From Mesostigma viride (taxonomy: Eukaryota > Streptophyta > Mesostigmatophyceae > Mesostigmatales > Mesostigmataceae), in NCBI GenBank assembly GCA_009746045.1, contig RPFO01000104.1:5398895-5462894 (forward strand): DNA of 64,000 nt. The letters run 5' to 3'. Below the pieces are notes generated by a model. It saw nothing but the letters and a program-made list of their open reading frames with translations, was not told where the DNA came from and ran no database searches. Each line of letters begins with the position of its first letter. Within the stretch, counting starts at the first letter, position 1. Below, piece by piece: positions 10,351 through 31,813 of this stretch. A program made the position numbers and the translations under genes.

Positions 10351-11755
10351 GGCTCCCCAATGGGACCGCGTAGAATAATGATAGTATTTATTTATTTTAC
10401 TTTATTCATAATACTGCGCCAGGTGAAGAATTTCCTCACATAGATAGCCGGCGGCCACAGACACATGCCGCCTCATGCTCACGACGCCACAGATTATATA
10501 GACAGATTATTGTCTCGAGTTTAGCATATAAAGGACTATCATTCTTAGCGATTTGCTCCGTAATGAGTGGATGATCATGACCCTTATCCTTCTAACTTTC
10601 ATGGATTGACGGATTGCTCTGCTTGTTAAACTGAGCCTTCTCTTTGTCTTGCACGCAGGCATCATGATCATTACCTCAATCCAACTACCCCAGGTTCCAC
10701 CACAAAAATTTCAGTTGATTTGTGTCCTGCACTTTTGTCGCACACACTTTTGTGCTCTCTAGCATGTCCGTCATGTAAGTACTACGTTGTAAAAATGATC
10801 AATTTCAAAGTAATTTCGATTTCCCTCAATCTTAACAAGTGTGTTTATTATAAGCATACCTGAGTTAGCTGGAACATGAAGCATTGCACAGTGCCTTGAC
10901 TGTTGGGAGGCCATCCCGGGAACCATGGGCGCTCAAATGAATACAAACTCAGTCCGCTGACCCTAACGCCAACAGTGCGTCACCCCTGCACCGACTGCAG
11001 ATTTGTTTCAGTCTTCCGCTCAGGCCATCTAAGTCTGAACCATAGCTACATCAAATGACACTACCCGCCGTTAATTAATGACATGAGCGCTCTGCGTACG
11101 TCACTCACTCTAATTATTTCGTTTATCTCCCCGCTTTCCTTTCTTTTACATCCTGCAGTCACATAGCCTCGCGGCCGCCGTATATCTGCTTCTAGTTTTA
11201 CAGATACGCGCTCCGAGCCTCCGACATCAGACATGGAGCATGCCACATTGCCCTGCGTCTCACTACTGACTGTACGTGGCACCGTGCGCACGGCATGTGC
11301 GCGGTGGCAAGACAAGAGATCTTCATGAGCAAATCAATCGGCGTACGGACACTTTTCGCGAGGACACGTGTACACGACCGGAAGGAGGATCTTTCACCTC
11401 CCCAAACGGTGCCAGGCTCATTTAGAATGGAGACCAGTGGCTGTACGAGGTGGCAATGTCCGTTCGATATACCCAACTATGAAAAACCCTCCGGAGAGAG
11501 GCGCCCATGCGTTTGGAATTCGGCGATTTCTATGCACAGAAGCCCAAACGTCCAGACAACTAAAATATGTGCATGCGCACTTGCGCAGTAGGGAGCCCCG
11601 CTGGCCGACATGACGATATTCTGTTATCGACGTAAACAAAAAACAAAAACAAGAATTGTATAAAAAAATAGCTATTTCTCTAGCTATTAGGAGATACGTA
11701 CCCTAGTTTCTCACAGGGTTTTATAAACCAGGCCACCGGAATTACTGGCACAGCA
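10351..11755. other. Intergenic region upstream of the PQ-loop gene
   Basis: AT-rich, with no recognised coding sequence. Overlapping short frames at 11061-11639 on both strands show no recognisable motif. The stretch 11625-11750 is A-rich and precedes the PQ-loop start, so the promoter is probably here, but I see no consensus TATA box. Confidence 0.4.
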
Positions 11756-11776
11756 TTGCTAGTGGCCACGGCCACC

Positions 11777-12634
11777 ATGCTTGAAATGGCAGTGGTCACT
11801 GACATGTTGGTCATGCTATCGTCTTCAATCATGAATCGAGCCGCCATGGAGAATCTTTTTGGGACGATATCATTGGTGTTGTGGTCTCTACAGTTGGTCC
11901 CTCAAGTATACCACAATTACAAGAGGAAATCGACTATTGGCATGTCGGTCATCATGATGTTCGCGTGGTTTTTTGGCCAAGTTCTTCTTTGCCCGTATTG
12001 GCTTTTCATCGGGCTTTCCACCCCGCTGATCATCCAGACTCATACTTTTAGCATGCTGTCCATGATTTGCGTCCTCCAAGCTTGCTATTACAACGGTCCA
12101 GCGCGACGGACTCTCAAAGAAGAGCTTAGCAAAAACACATTACATGCGGAGAATGATTTACCCGCTCGTACACTAAGAGAGCGATGGGTGGAAGTGATCG
12201 TGCTCGCGTCCATCTTTTCCTCCTACTGGATAATGTCCGAGATCTTCTTTCAATTCGCGTTATCTCGAACGATTGTGGACAAGAGTTCGGCAAATGAGTC
12301 TCCTATAATATGGTTCTTGGGGATCTTTCCAGCCTTCTTGGGATTGGCGGGATTTATCCCGCAGATATTATCAACGATGAGGCAGAAGTCTGGAGAGGGG
12401 CTTTCTAAACTGTTCCTGCTGATGGATGGCTTTGGGGGGGTCTTTGGCTTACTCTCGCTGGCTTGCAAAACGGGTCCTTTTGATTACATCGCTTCTCTCA
12501 TCTTTGCCGGCATTGTAACCGGCGATTCTATTCTGCTGGCACTACTTGTCGGCTTTGGGTACCGTGAGCGACATTTAACGGCTATTGATAGCCTGGAAGA
12601 CCCGCTGATATCCAGCAAGCCCACCGCTGGATAA
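11777..12634 (+). CDS. PQ-loop repeat membrane protein
   Basis: A single-exon, 285-residue protein. The ATG at 11777 sits in an optimal context (GCCACCATG). Two PQ-loop motifs are visible: LVPQVYHNYKRKSTIG around residues 41-56 and AGFIPQILSTMRQKSGEGLS around residues 191-210, each inside a hydrophobic helix pair, with seven or so membrane segments in all. This two-repeat layout is that of the PQ-loop family, which includes cystinosin and the lysosomal or vacuolar cationic amino-acid exporters. The spacing of PQ followed by a Lys/Arg-rich loop and S-x-G suits the amino-acid-exporter branch. The substrate is inferred only from the family. A polar tail ending in a SLEDPLI-type segment could act as a sorting signal. 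No introns and no frame damage. It is flanked by non-coding DNA, so there is no cluster context. Confidence 0.85.
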   Translation: MLEMAVVTDMLVMLSSSIMNRAAMENLFGTISLVLWSLQLVPQVYHNYKRKSTIGMSVIMMFAWFFGQVLLCPYWLFIGLSTPLIIQTHTFSMLSMICVLQACYYNGPARRTLKEELSKNTLHAENDLPARTLRERWVEVIVLASIFSSYWIMSEIFFQFALSRTIVDKSSANESPIIWFLGIFPAFLGLAGFIPQILSTMRQKSGEGLSKLFLLMDGFGGVFGLLSLACKTGPFDYIASLIFAGIVTGDSILLALLVGFGYRERHLTAIDSLEDPLISSKPTAG

Positions 12635-13549
12635 GCCCCTTGAAACGTTTTTTGCTTGCGTGGGGCAGACCATCCACCCGTTCCATCCGAACGGAAACAC
12701 ATTTTTTTGGATCGAACCCCGGCGACTGCATACCTTCAAATGGACTACCCAGTGAGTTGCCACAGCCAACGAATTACTCTCCTGGACCAGGGCCGGCGAT
12801 TGGGGAACACGGCAAGGGCCACGGGGCTTACTTAGGGAGTACTACAGCAACATTCGCATGTCTTGAGGACAGTTACTATATGTGATCCATCCCCGAGGAC
12901 AACCATCTCCGCGGGCAGACGCGCTCCACATCCATCACGTGTCGCGCCCCCACGCCAATAACACCATCATCGCATTTCTTTGTTGCCATATGCTAGAGGG
13001 CACGGGGCCAGGCACCCCACATGGAGCTAGAGTCGCCCTACGTCCATTGATTGATGGCCATTTGCAGGCCCAGGGCCATGGCCCACTGCAGCATCAAGCT
13101 GCATGGGGGGATGGATGGTAAGCCATTTGGCCACTGCTGTATGGCAGCACACGAAGTCCGTGTGTGAACATACGCTAGGGCATGTCACAGAGTGACCTAC
13201 CAATTTATTCCGAAAAATAAAGCATGAGTCACGTATATCGGCTCTGTATTATTCCGCTGTCCTAACTAGTACAGATTTATTGACGGAGCTCCTACATAGC
13301 TATACGTACAGGAGTTTGCGATATTGAGAGCTAGGATATTTATGATCGACACACTTGTAGCGAGTCAGCTCATCAAGACTCTTTAGTACTTATGTTTGAT
13401 AAATTTTTTAGACATAGCTTTGTTTTTCAGCTAAACCGTCTAGGTCTCGCTCTGAACGTTAGCCCGCCGTAGTTTTCTACGTACATATACGGCTACACGT
13501 TCAGAATATACGGCTACACGTTTGGCCACTTCCATTCAATTCCATCATC

Positions 13550-13665
13550 CTGAACGACTCACAAATGCGGATCGATAAAAATAACAGCAGGATATATCAA
13601 TGAGACAACCAGTGCATGCCAGAAATCGGGATCGAGAATCCGGACCATGGTAGCTCGAGAGAAGC
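13550..13665. repeat. Dispersed short element, copy with one half inverted
   Basis: CATCATCCTGAACGACTC and the following segment ending AACAGCAGG read in plus orientation. The other half, TCAATGAGACAACC to CCGGACCATGGTAGCTCGAG, is inverted relative to the arrangement at 35610-35735 and 41161-41290. Confidence 0.65.
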
Positions 13666-14035
13666 TAGACGGCGTAGCTAAACACAAATTGCGTGATCAA
13701 TGCGTGTGTCCCTAGTGGCCAGGAGTCAACGTGCCCAGCCATTGAAATGTTTGTGTGCCACAGCTTGACTTTGTTGAACATGCCGGCCCTGTTCAACAGG
13801 CATTAATGACAGGGCACTCATGGGTTAAACGGTTAATTTTTGCGGCTTTTGCACGGGTCACCTTCGGGCAGCGTATTAGCTCAACCCGACGAAGAGACGT
13901 GCCAGGTGTCAGCACTGAGAGTCGCAAACCGACACAGGTTATGTGTTCTGATCGCGCCACCCTCAGGTGCTGCAAACAATGTGGGGAAGCAAACGAGACA
14001 AAACACAATACGTTACAAAGGTCCACGGTGCAGAA

Positions 14036-14178
14036 CTCAGAAAGTTAATTACATCACGACATGACAACTATCCGTACTTATAACTCAGAAAGTTGATTAC
14101 ATCACGACATGACAACTATCCGTACTTATAACTCAGAAAGTTGATTACATCATGACATGACAACTATTCGTATTCATA
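14036..14178. repeat. 48-bp tandem repeat, three copies
   Basis: The unit begins AACTCAGAAAGTTGATTACA and ends GTACTTAT. The three copies differ at a few positions. Confidence 0.85.
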
Positions 14179-15108
14179 AGCGGACAGCACACCAAACACA
14201 CACATACACATGACTAAAAAAGGGGCACACGTACAAGGTACGAGGGGTTCGAAATTCTCCGTAGCTTACAGAAAGGAAACATGTTAGAGACAGATACGGA
14301 AATCCCTGTGGTGATGACGCGATGGCTATGGCGGTACCTAACGCGAGGGCCGCGGCCCTAGGGGTACATATATGGTGTGTGTGAATATATGATGTGTGTG
14401 GGGGGAGGGGAGTGTGGTCATGATGATGTCCATGACTTCAAACCACGCAAGCTCTCTGCATGAGATTTATATGATGGCCCCCCAGGCGCCAATCTACCCC
14501 CTTATTTAAAAGGTTACCTTTCCCTGAGAAAATGGTACCCCTAAATGAAACGTGAGCTGATCCATACGTGGGTGCTACCCTATAGAAGTTGCGCATTGAA
14601 AAGAAGTAGGTGGACACCTTCTCGTGGAACTTGCTGCCAGCAGCCACACATGCCTGCATGGATGATGCTACGAAGAAAAGTTGCCAGGGATCCCATCTGA
14701 GAACCTTTCTGAGAAAAATGCCCAGCGCAAACTTTTTCGCACACCGAGGACTAGGTAGAGAGCTGTCTCGCTGAAAGCGATAAGGGGTACAGGACCGCCC
14801 AGCTGCATGTCCATAGCCCACGGTCAGCACCGTTTGAACACGGACCTAAAATGCAATCAGCCCACAATCAGCCCACTGAATTGCTTACCTGCTTACACAA
14901 GCAGCCCGCAACCGGCTCCCTTTCATGAGACGCATCTTGTCCGCAGGCATCCCCCAACCAGACACAGGAACCCTTCTGGGCTGCCCACGTATTCTCCCCC
15001 CCCCCTCTCTCTCTCCCCCCAAACTACAGCAGTACAAAATGATCCTACAGCAACATGGCGTTAACAGCAAAACAACGAACTGCAAAAAGCCCACTGGCGG
15101 AGCTTTAC

Positions 15109-24642
<9,534 letters not shown>

Positions 24643-25827
24643 GACTGCAACTTGGCTTTCGGTGATTGTCTTCTCTGGCGGGTTGTGTCGAAGGATATCC
24701 AGCACTTACCCATGAACAGATTGTACTGTTCGACACCTTCTACGTACCTCACGCGCAGCAAGGTATTTCGTGATCATGTCTAATTTAGCTCGATCGGCCG
24801 CGTCCTTCAGATACCAAAATGACCGAATTCGTCTCTGCAAGTGGAAACCATTCAAGGTTCTCAAAAATCGATCCGAAAGGAAGGAGCTCTACAGCCTTAT
24901 GGTCGTTGGGCTATATATGTATGCATGCCCAGCTTGCCATGCAAGCGTACCCCATCGGATTAACGGTATAGAGAAGTCCAGCATGCCGACAGCATTGTCG
25001 CCTGTCGGAGCCATTCATGACATGAAACAACCGCAATACTAATTCCATAACTAAAGTGATTGTATCAACCCAACCTACTAGCCTTGTAATATAATCTGTA
25101 AACCTCTTCCAAGGCTTATCAGGCCTAGGAAAAAAAAAGCAAGCATTTTCGGATGCAGCAGTTGGCAGTTGGCTGCCATGCGCCCTGATTGCACGAACGC
25201 CACAGTAAATTTGTCAGATCTTCCCGGTCTCCAGCTGGCGCCATTTCCGCAGCTTCCGATTGGCTTGTTAAGCTTTGCTTTGCTTGAAAGAGCTTGAAAG
25301 TTTAGTTATAAACCCTGCCAGGTTCCTGGCATGGAGACGGTTTGATAAGCGCGCCAAGAAACCGTTCTCGCTCAAGTCTGTCAAAGAAAAGCAAAGAAGT
25401 ACAGGCAGTAAGGCTCCCGTCAAATGACCGGCTATGCCGGGTGACCAGTGGTCGCCTATTTCCTCTGCGCAAATGTCGATTGATGGCCGCTGGTTGTAAG
25501 ACCTTGCTCGACAAGTTCGAGTCATCTCCTGGCAGCGGGAAGGATGCATGGATAGGCGGCAAGGGGCATAAGCTTGCAGAAACAGCACGGAAAACGGCAA
25601 TCTAGCATCTGGCAAGGACGGTAGTGATACAATTATACAGTCAGATTTTCCGCTGCTAGCGGCCTAGAATGTCGACGCAGACGGACTGAATCTAAACATG
25701 AGCGATAGCGGCATCCCGCAAAACTAGTTTCGCTTTCTAATTTCCACCCGTGTTCTGAGCATGCCGGCTTGAACTTTCAGACGTTACGACGAGCAGGTCG
25801 CGTCTATCGCAATAAGCCGGCTTCAAA
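24643..25827. other. 5' flank of the F-box/LRR gene
   Basis: No recognised gene. Short frames at 24770-25042 and 25268-25615 lack recognisable motifs. The promoter of the F-box/LRR gene is probably in the first few hundred bases. Confidence 0.35.
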
Positions 25828-25863
25828 ATGAATCGCCGAGCTTTTCTGAATGTACAGCCTTGG

Positions 25864-26292
25864 CTACGAAGAATTAGCCACGATGATCAAGCCGAGATAG
25901 CGCAACCCGATCCCCTGGCAAGTTGCGAAGGCGATGACCTTGTGTTCTGCGGCGCGGGCTCCTTTCATATGAGCGTACATGATCAATATGGCGGATGCGA
26001 AGGCAATTACCGAGGGGCCCGAGATCCCGACGCGGCATATCTCTGTTTCTGCGCAGATATCCCTGGCCAGCACCCCTCCCGGCTGGATGTTGAAGTATAC
26101 CTGCCCTCCCTCGATAAACAGCCGGATGTGAGAGGCGACGTCCATTCCCTGGGCATGCGCCCGGTGCTCGTATTCGAAGGTCGCTACGTGTACGCCCTCG
26201 AGCCGACGCAAATAAAAGCCTTCATACAAGAGACTCCCGCTGTTGAGCCCCTGCTCGAAGGGCTGGGAGGAACCGCTACTGTTGGCTGCCAT
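25864..26292 (-). CDS. Possible small membrane protein
   Basis: A 142-residue frame with an ATG in good context (GCGCCATGG). The first half is polar and looks like a folded domain (LLYEGFYLRRLEGVHVATFE; IRLFIEGGQVYFNIQPGGVL). The second half has two hydrophobic stretches separated by a short charged loop (VIAFASAILIMYAHMKGARA, then IGLRYLGLIIVA). I do not recognise the family. A longer overlapping plus-strand frame (25828-26634) is Pro/Arg/Gly-biased and looks like a shadow. No intron or expression signal supports either frame strongly. Confidence 0.4.
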   Translation of the reverse strand: MAANSSGSSQPFEQGLNSGSLLYEGFYLRRLEGVHVATFEYEHRAHAQGMDVASHIRLFIEGGQVYFNIQPGGVLARDICAETEICRVGISGPSVIAFASAILIMYAHMKGARAAEHKVIAFATCQGIGLRYLGLIIVANSS

Positions 26293-26649
26293 GGCGCCCG
26301 ATCACCCTGCGGGCTGCCACGTGAGAGTATGGACCCGCATCTACCAGCTGGGGACCATGAGTCCGAGCGGGCGCCATCGCCAAAGAGAAGACGGCGCGGC
26401 GAGGATGACAGTATTATGGTGTACACCCTCGTGTTTCCCCACGTGTCACTGACGCTGTACCCGTGGCAGCAGGGGTGTGCCAAGAGCCAGCATTGCTTCG
26501 ACCGAGTATCTAGCAGGAGCCCGCATTATAAACAAAACAAACAAGGATCTGGCCCTGCGAGCGGAGGTAGCGGCGATGTCAGGGCACACGATTCCCATGG
26601 TTCGCCACATGGCAGCGAAGGTTTGCAAAGGTAGGCTAAATGTGGCTTC

Positions 26650-28105
26650 TCCATGGCTGTGCGGGAGTGCGCAGCAGCAGCATTATTTACGCAGGTATTC
26701 CTGGCTGGGGTTATTACATTGGGTGGCTATTGGGCTATAGAGTTTGCCTAGTGGGTGAGACTGCTCGCCTAGTGGGTTGTACTGCTTGCCTAGTGGGCTG
26801 TAGCGTTTGTATTCCTGGCCTCCCTATACCTGTCTCCACCGCCCATTCCATGGAGGAATGACCAATAGGAATGAAATGATAGGAATAAACTATAGGAAGC
26901 TATGCTCACGCGATGCAGCCGCGTGCTTGAATGCGTGACACTCGTGGCATGCTTAGCAGACAAGTGAAGGCATGCCACATCCTAGAAACGACTTACGTGA
27001 CTGACCCCTTCAGGAGTTTCTGGTCTTCTCGACTGCCTGCCTGTAACTCCCGCCAGCTCATGCCTCTTTGTGTGCGTGGTGTCCCTTGCCTCACGTCACC
27101 AGAATTTAGAATTCTGAAACTAAAACTATACAACTTTAATTAATGCATTAGGCCCCTGGTCCTTCTCATGCCCCGTACTTGCGGATCCGTTCTTGTGCAG
27201 GTGCTTGTTGTACGGTAGACGTCTCCTTTGGTGTTTGTGCACTTAATGTACGCTCATGTGCCTCTTTAGTTATCTGTGCACCTCTTGTGCACTTGGGGCC
27301 TCTCTTGTCTTCTCTTGGCTCGCTGGCCTAGCCCATTCGGGATGGAGGTGACCATCAATTCTTATGGGTGTTCTTGTGGGTGTTCTTGTGGGTGTTCTTA
27401 TGGGTGTTCTCGTGGGCCACGTTCTGGTACAGAAACCCCTCGCGAGCACACGCCACTGAATTCATGGCCGTGTTCTCGTGGGCCACGTTCTGATGCAGAA
27501 ACCCCTCGCGAGCACACGCCACTGCGCCAGTTGTGGGCACTTTCTACCGTATGATAGTGGTCACTGCTAGTGCCACGCCGCCATGTGCGCTGTGCCTGGG
27601 CAGGGCGGAGGTGCAAGCCACCTATTTTTAGCCCATCATCATGCCCGCATGATCACAGCGCCCCACCAGGGTAGCTGTTTGCGAGCACGCATGTCATGCC
27701 ACACAGGGACCTCAGCCCAGCCACATTTTCGTGAGCGGAGACTTTTGTTCTCCGGTTCTCTTCACCGTAGGGGAACCATCACGATTCCACCCCATCCCAC
27801 CCCACCGCGTAGGATATTCCACCGCACCTAGGTCTCGGCAATCCCACCCCCTGGGCCCCCGCGAAGCCTAGACTCTCCGGACTCACCGGACTCATCCATC
27901 TAACAGCCACTCTTACGTCCCCCACAGTCACTCATAGGAAACTGCCAGCCCCAAGATCTTCTCTCCCTGATTTTCTCGGAGCTTCCCCGTCTGATTTCCT
28001 CCAACATCTTCCCCATCAGAATATATATATTATATATTATATATAATATATTGATTATTTCACCAAAGCTCTTCTGATTTCCTTGCGTGGTGGCCCTGTG
28101 CCCTC
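26650..28105. other. Intergenic region with short repeats
   Basis: Three about 24-bp GCCTAGTGGG-type units occur at 26750-26810, 12-bp GTGGGTGTTCTT units at 27360-27415 and a direct repeat of about 70 bp at 27410-27530. An AT-only block (TATATATTATATATTATATA and neighbours) at 28020-28060 lies about 55-90 bp upstream of the next gene's start and could serve as a TATA region. No recognised coding sequence. Confidence 0.5.
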
Positions 28106-28111
28106 ACCCAC

Positions 28112-31100
28112 ATGCCTCCTGTTTGTTTCCTTGCGTGGTGGCCCTGTGCCCTCACCGACATGCCTCCTGCTTGTACGCCCGGTGCCTTACCAACCCTCAG
28201 GGCGGTGGCGCGCCTCCGCGCCTTGAGCCAGCTGGCACCACTAGGGCCGTCTCCCCTACTGCCATCCGCACCGGTTGGCCACATACTGCCATCCGCAACG
28301 GTTGGCCACATGCTGGGCCCTAGATCCCTCACACGCGCAGCCCACGGTGCCATGGAGGGCCCCACCGCTGGAGGCACTGCCGGCGAGACACTGGCAAAGA
28401 GCCGTACTGTTCTAGCTGGCCCTGTGCCAGCATTAACAACACGTGTGATCGGTCAATCCGACCACTTATTTCCACCTCCGGGTGTTGGCCCCATTCCCAT
28501 TCCCAAGTCCATGGTCCCTGCCCCCTTTACCCATAGCGTGCCGGGAGAGGGGCATGCACACACGGCTGTCGCTGCTGCTGCTGCTGCAGCAGCAGCTGCT
28601 GGCAGTGGCGGGGTGGCGGGTGTTGTCACCAGTGGCTACCACCACGCACCAGCAGCAGATCCACAGGCAGCCGCTCCAGCGCCGGGCCTAAAGCTGCCCG
28701 ACGTCAAATCAGCGGAGCGTGCGGTGAGGGGCTCGTTCCGCCACTGGCTGCGATGCCAGGACACCCTGGTGTGCTCCGTGGAGAGTGCCATGCGTGGGGC
28801 GCCAGGTGGCACGAACGGAGAGGAGCAGGGCCGGCTTCTCGCGAGTATAGTAGGTGTTCCTACTATGTGATATTACATATATAGTAGTATAGTGGGTGTC
28901 CCCACTGTGTGCTATTGTATATATGTGTGCTACTATACTATAGTAGTACGAGTATAGCACTATATGCTGCGATGGGCATCCCTTCCGCTACTCTAGGCGG
29001 TAGGACGTCCCAAGGGCGGGGCTGTTCGCTCTGGCCTCATTCCATAAACCCTATTGCATAAACACTTGATTCTTACTATACGATGGTACCCGCTTGCCCT
29101 GTATGGTTGTTGTTATTGCCCATCCGGATTCATGGGTGTCCTGATGAAGTATTTAATGATGAAATACAAATAATTAATATAACAGCATGTAATATTATTT
29201 ATTCAGTGTAGTGTCTGTCATGGACGCACGTGGTATACCTCACGGCCCGCACGTGCATGAGTGGTAGTGCCTTGCACAGCTAGAGTGCTCTAAGGCTTCT
29301 ATTAGTGTTGTTGCTCATCTTCTGCCTCCTGTTGCATTTCCATCATCCTTTGGCAGCAACCTATCTCCTTCCCTCTAAATGAAGTCCTCATGATGCAGTC
29401 GATTCTCCTGCTTGCGTCCCCCTCTTATGTTGTATACTTATTTCTTCTGCTTGGGTCACCCTCTTTCTTTCTGGCCAGGTCCGGCCACACGGATGAAACA
29501 GGACCGTCAGCATCACACTTTCCACTCCTATCTGTCCCACGCTGTCTGAACTGTCCTTGGAACGGTGTGCCCTTTCGCTTGTGGCGGGCTACATGTCAGG
29601 CCGAGCTGATGGAACGCGACCGCCAGCATCACGCTCGGTCACACTCGCTGCGGCCGATGCTGGAAGCCGCGCTTGCAGAAGAGGAGGTAGGTATTTCTTG
29701 CCCCTCGCAGTCGCATCACCAGACTGGCTACGAAGAGCGTGTTCATTTTCTGCATCTCTTATATGTGTTTCTGTGGGGAAGGGTTGGATAAAGGGGGCGG
29801 GGTGGGTGGGACTGTTTTCTGAGAAACGCGTCCCCACAACCCACGCCAACACGCCACTCTTTATTAATTAATCAATAGTAGCATTATCGGAAAAAGTGGG
29901 TTTATTTCTAGGAACTGAAAGGGGATTAGGGTCCCCCTGCCCTCACGAATGCCTACTGGACATCCCGCGTCCAGATCCCAGTTGGTCCCAGTTGTGCTCC
30001 CCTTCTAGCTGTATACCCTTTCAACCTTGTTGTGTTCTAGTTTCTACCTTTTGAGGCATTGCATGCAAGGGCCGCCGCGCTACCGCCTTTGCACATAAAT
30101 AATAGGATGCATGGTTACTAATTTTAAGGGTGCATTCAATTTTTTTTTTCAGGTTAGCCTCCAAAGAGGTTTGCTTGCTACTAGGGGGGCCGCTTCTCGT
30201 TGGTGCAACGCTGGTGCCCTTAGGCTTGCAGTCACTAAGTGTGAGATAAATACTGGTATGCATTTACGATTGTCATTGAAGAATTCACAGGGCGTTGGTG
30301 GCAAGTGTGTTCAACTGGGATAAGGTGATCCAGTCCTACTTGGCAACTTGGGCAGACTGTGCTACTTGGCAACCTGGCCAGTCCTACTGTAACGTGCCAA
30401 GCCTATCAGCCAGGCACGGGAAAGATGGTTTCCTAAATACGGGACTGTCGTCCCGGGACTGACTCACGCCTGAAAAAGGAAGATATTCACTACGCTATGG
30501 CTACTTGCTGTGATCACAGCGTAGGCCCAGGAGCATTATAATTTACCTTCTTATGAGCTTGCAACTGTGGTTGGACTCAATGTCATGCGTCGGACATAGT
30601 TGAATTAATCAGAAAAGGTTTACGTAGATCAGGTTGACTGATAGTGAGAGGATTGCGAGATGAGACGACTGACTGACCATCGTCCTCGCACGCCTTTATG
30701 CCAAGCAGTGCCACCCGGTCGGCGCTGCTGATCCAATCCTTGTGGCTCAGAATCCTCCACGCTAAGCTTACGGGCTGAAGTATATTGTAGTGGGCCGAAC
30801 TACGGGTTGACCAAAGGGCTGTTCGACCTCCAAGGCTCCAACCATGTCCGTGGTAACTATCGTTACGTTATGCCATCGGAGACGCGTCAATAGATATAAT
30901 CCCAAGGTCACCACTGTTACTCTAGATGTCAGCTGTCGGCACACTCGTATACACATGCAGCTGTGTGCCAGAAGGTATGGACTTCAAACCACCTTAGGTA
31001 GCATTGACGATTTTCTATCTCTTTTGCACGTATCTTTTTATCCCATGTTTCTTTCGCCAAACTTCCTCGTGTTCGCTAGGCTCGACCCTAGTCGGCACGC

Positions 31101-31813
31101 TACACCTACCTGGTGACTCAGTGGGCGTTGGAAGGGCCTTTCCTGAATCTAGCCGACCCATGAGGACAAATGCGTGACTTGTGAATTGATATGGTGTAAC
31201 AAGACTTAAATATTGTAACCAGAATTGAAGATGGTGTAACAAAACTTGAAGCTCGTGTACATTGGCTGCAACTAGGTTCGTTCCCTATTACAAAGGTGCG
31301 TTGCACTACATGGATTTGTGGAAGTATATCTCTGATCTCTTGATTTTTCTCCCTTCTGGCGTTAATCTTTCTTAGGCTGCACATTTCCTGTGCTCCCTTC
31401 CGATAACTGCGTCTCCATAGATGTGCCCACGTGCCATGCTCTGGACATGGGTCATGTTGCCCCTGCCATGCCGCCATGGATCGATCCCTCATGTGGTGCC
31501 ACCCTTGCCCCGTCCTGCAGGCCGCACTTGCAGAGGTCACTAGCAAGCTGGGCGGGCCGGGGGACAGGGGGGAAAGGGCCGCACGAGATGCCCTGGCCCA
31601 GCAACTTGCGGCTGGCCAGCAAGAGGTAATCGTCCCCCTGTGGATTTGCAAGGCAGCCGCTCAGCAACCCAGCTGATAACTCTGTCTCATTCTTCCCCTC
31701 ATTCCTCGCTCCTCATGCAGATGCATGCTGGCCGGTGGGGAGCTGTGTTTGTGGGGGAGGAGGGGGACCGGGGGGGGGGGGGGCAGTGGTTTTGTTGCCG
31801 ATTGCTGTTGTAG
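28112..31813 (+). CDS. Unrecognised four-exon gene with coiled-coil C-terminus
   Basis: Model: exons 28112-28849, 29600-29686, 31521-31625 and 31721-31813, all phase 0, about 340 residues. The first exon is Pro/Ala/Gly-rich with an Ala run, then becomes a likely helix (VKSAERAVRGSFRHWLRCQD). Exons 2 and 3 are short, charged and helical (AELMERDRQHHARSHSLRPM; AALAEVTSKLGG; ARDALAQQLAAGQQE), suggesting a coiled coil that crosses both joins. Donors are GTAGGT, GTAGGT and GTAATC. I do not recognise the family. The start is uncertain because a 48-bp stretch including the ATG is tandemly duplicated (28079 and 28127). The final exon crosses a run of 14 G, so its end depends on run length: with 14 G it stops at 31811. 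It converges tail to tail with NUP85. Confidence 0.5.

Larger units (their letters stand above)
12640..14880. other. Intergenic region with repeat remnants
   Basis: No recognised gene. It contains a rearranged dispersed short repeat (13550-13665), three 48-bp tandem units (14036-14178) and GTGTGTGTG-rich sequence near 14380-14410. An unrecognised open frame at 14438-14830 (minus) could be a 3' exon or UTR of the F-box/LRR gene upstream on that strand, but I cannot join it with confidence. Confidence 0.4.

Noticed and set aside
25828-26634. Plus-strand frame of 268 codons
   Set aside because: No recognisable motif, biased composition, and it overlaps a minus-strand frame with membrane-like segments.
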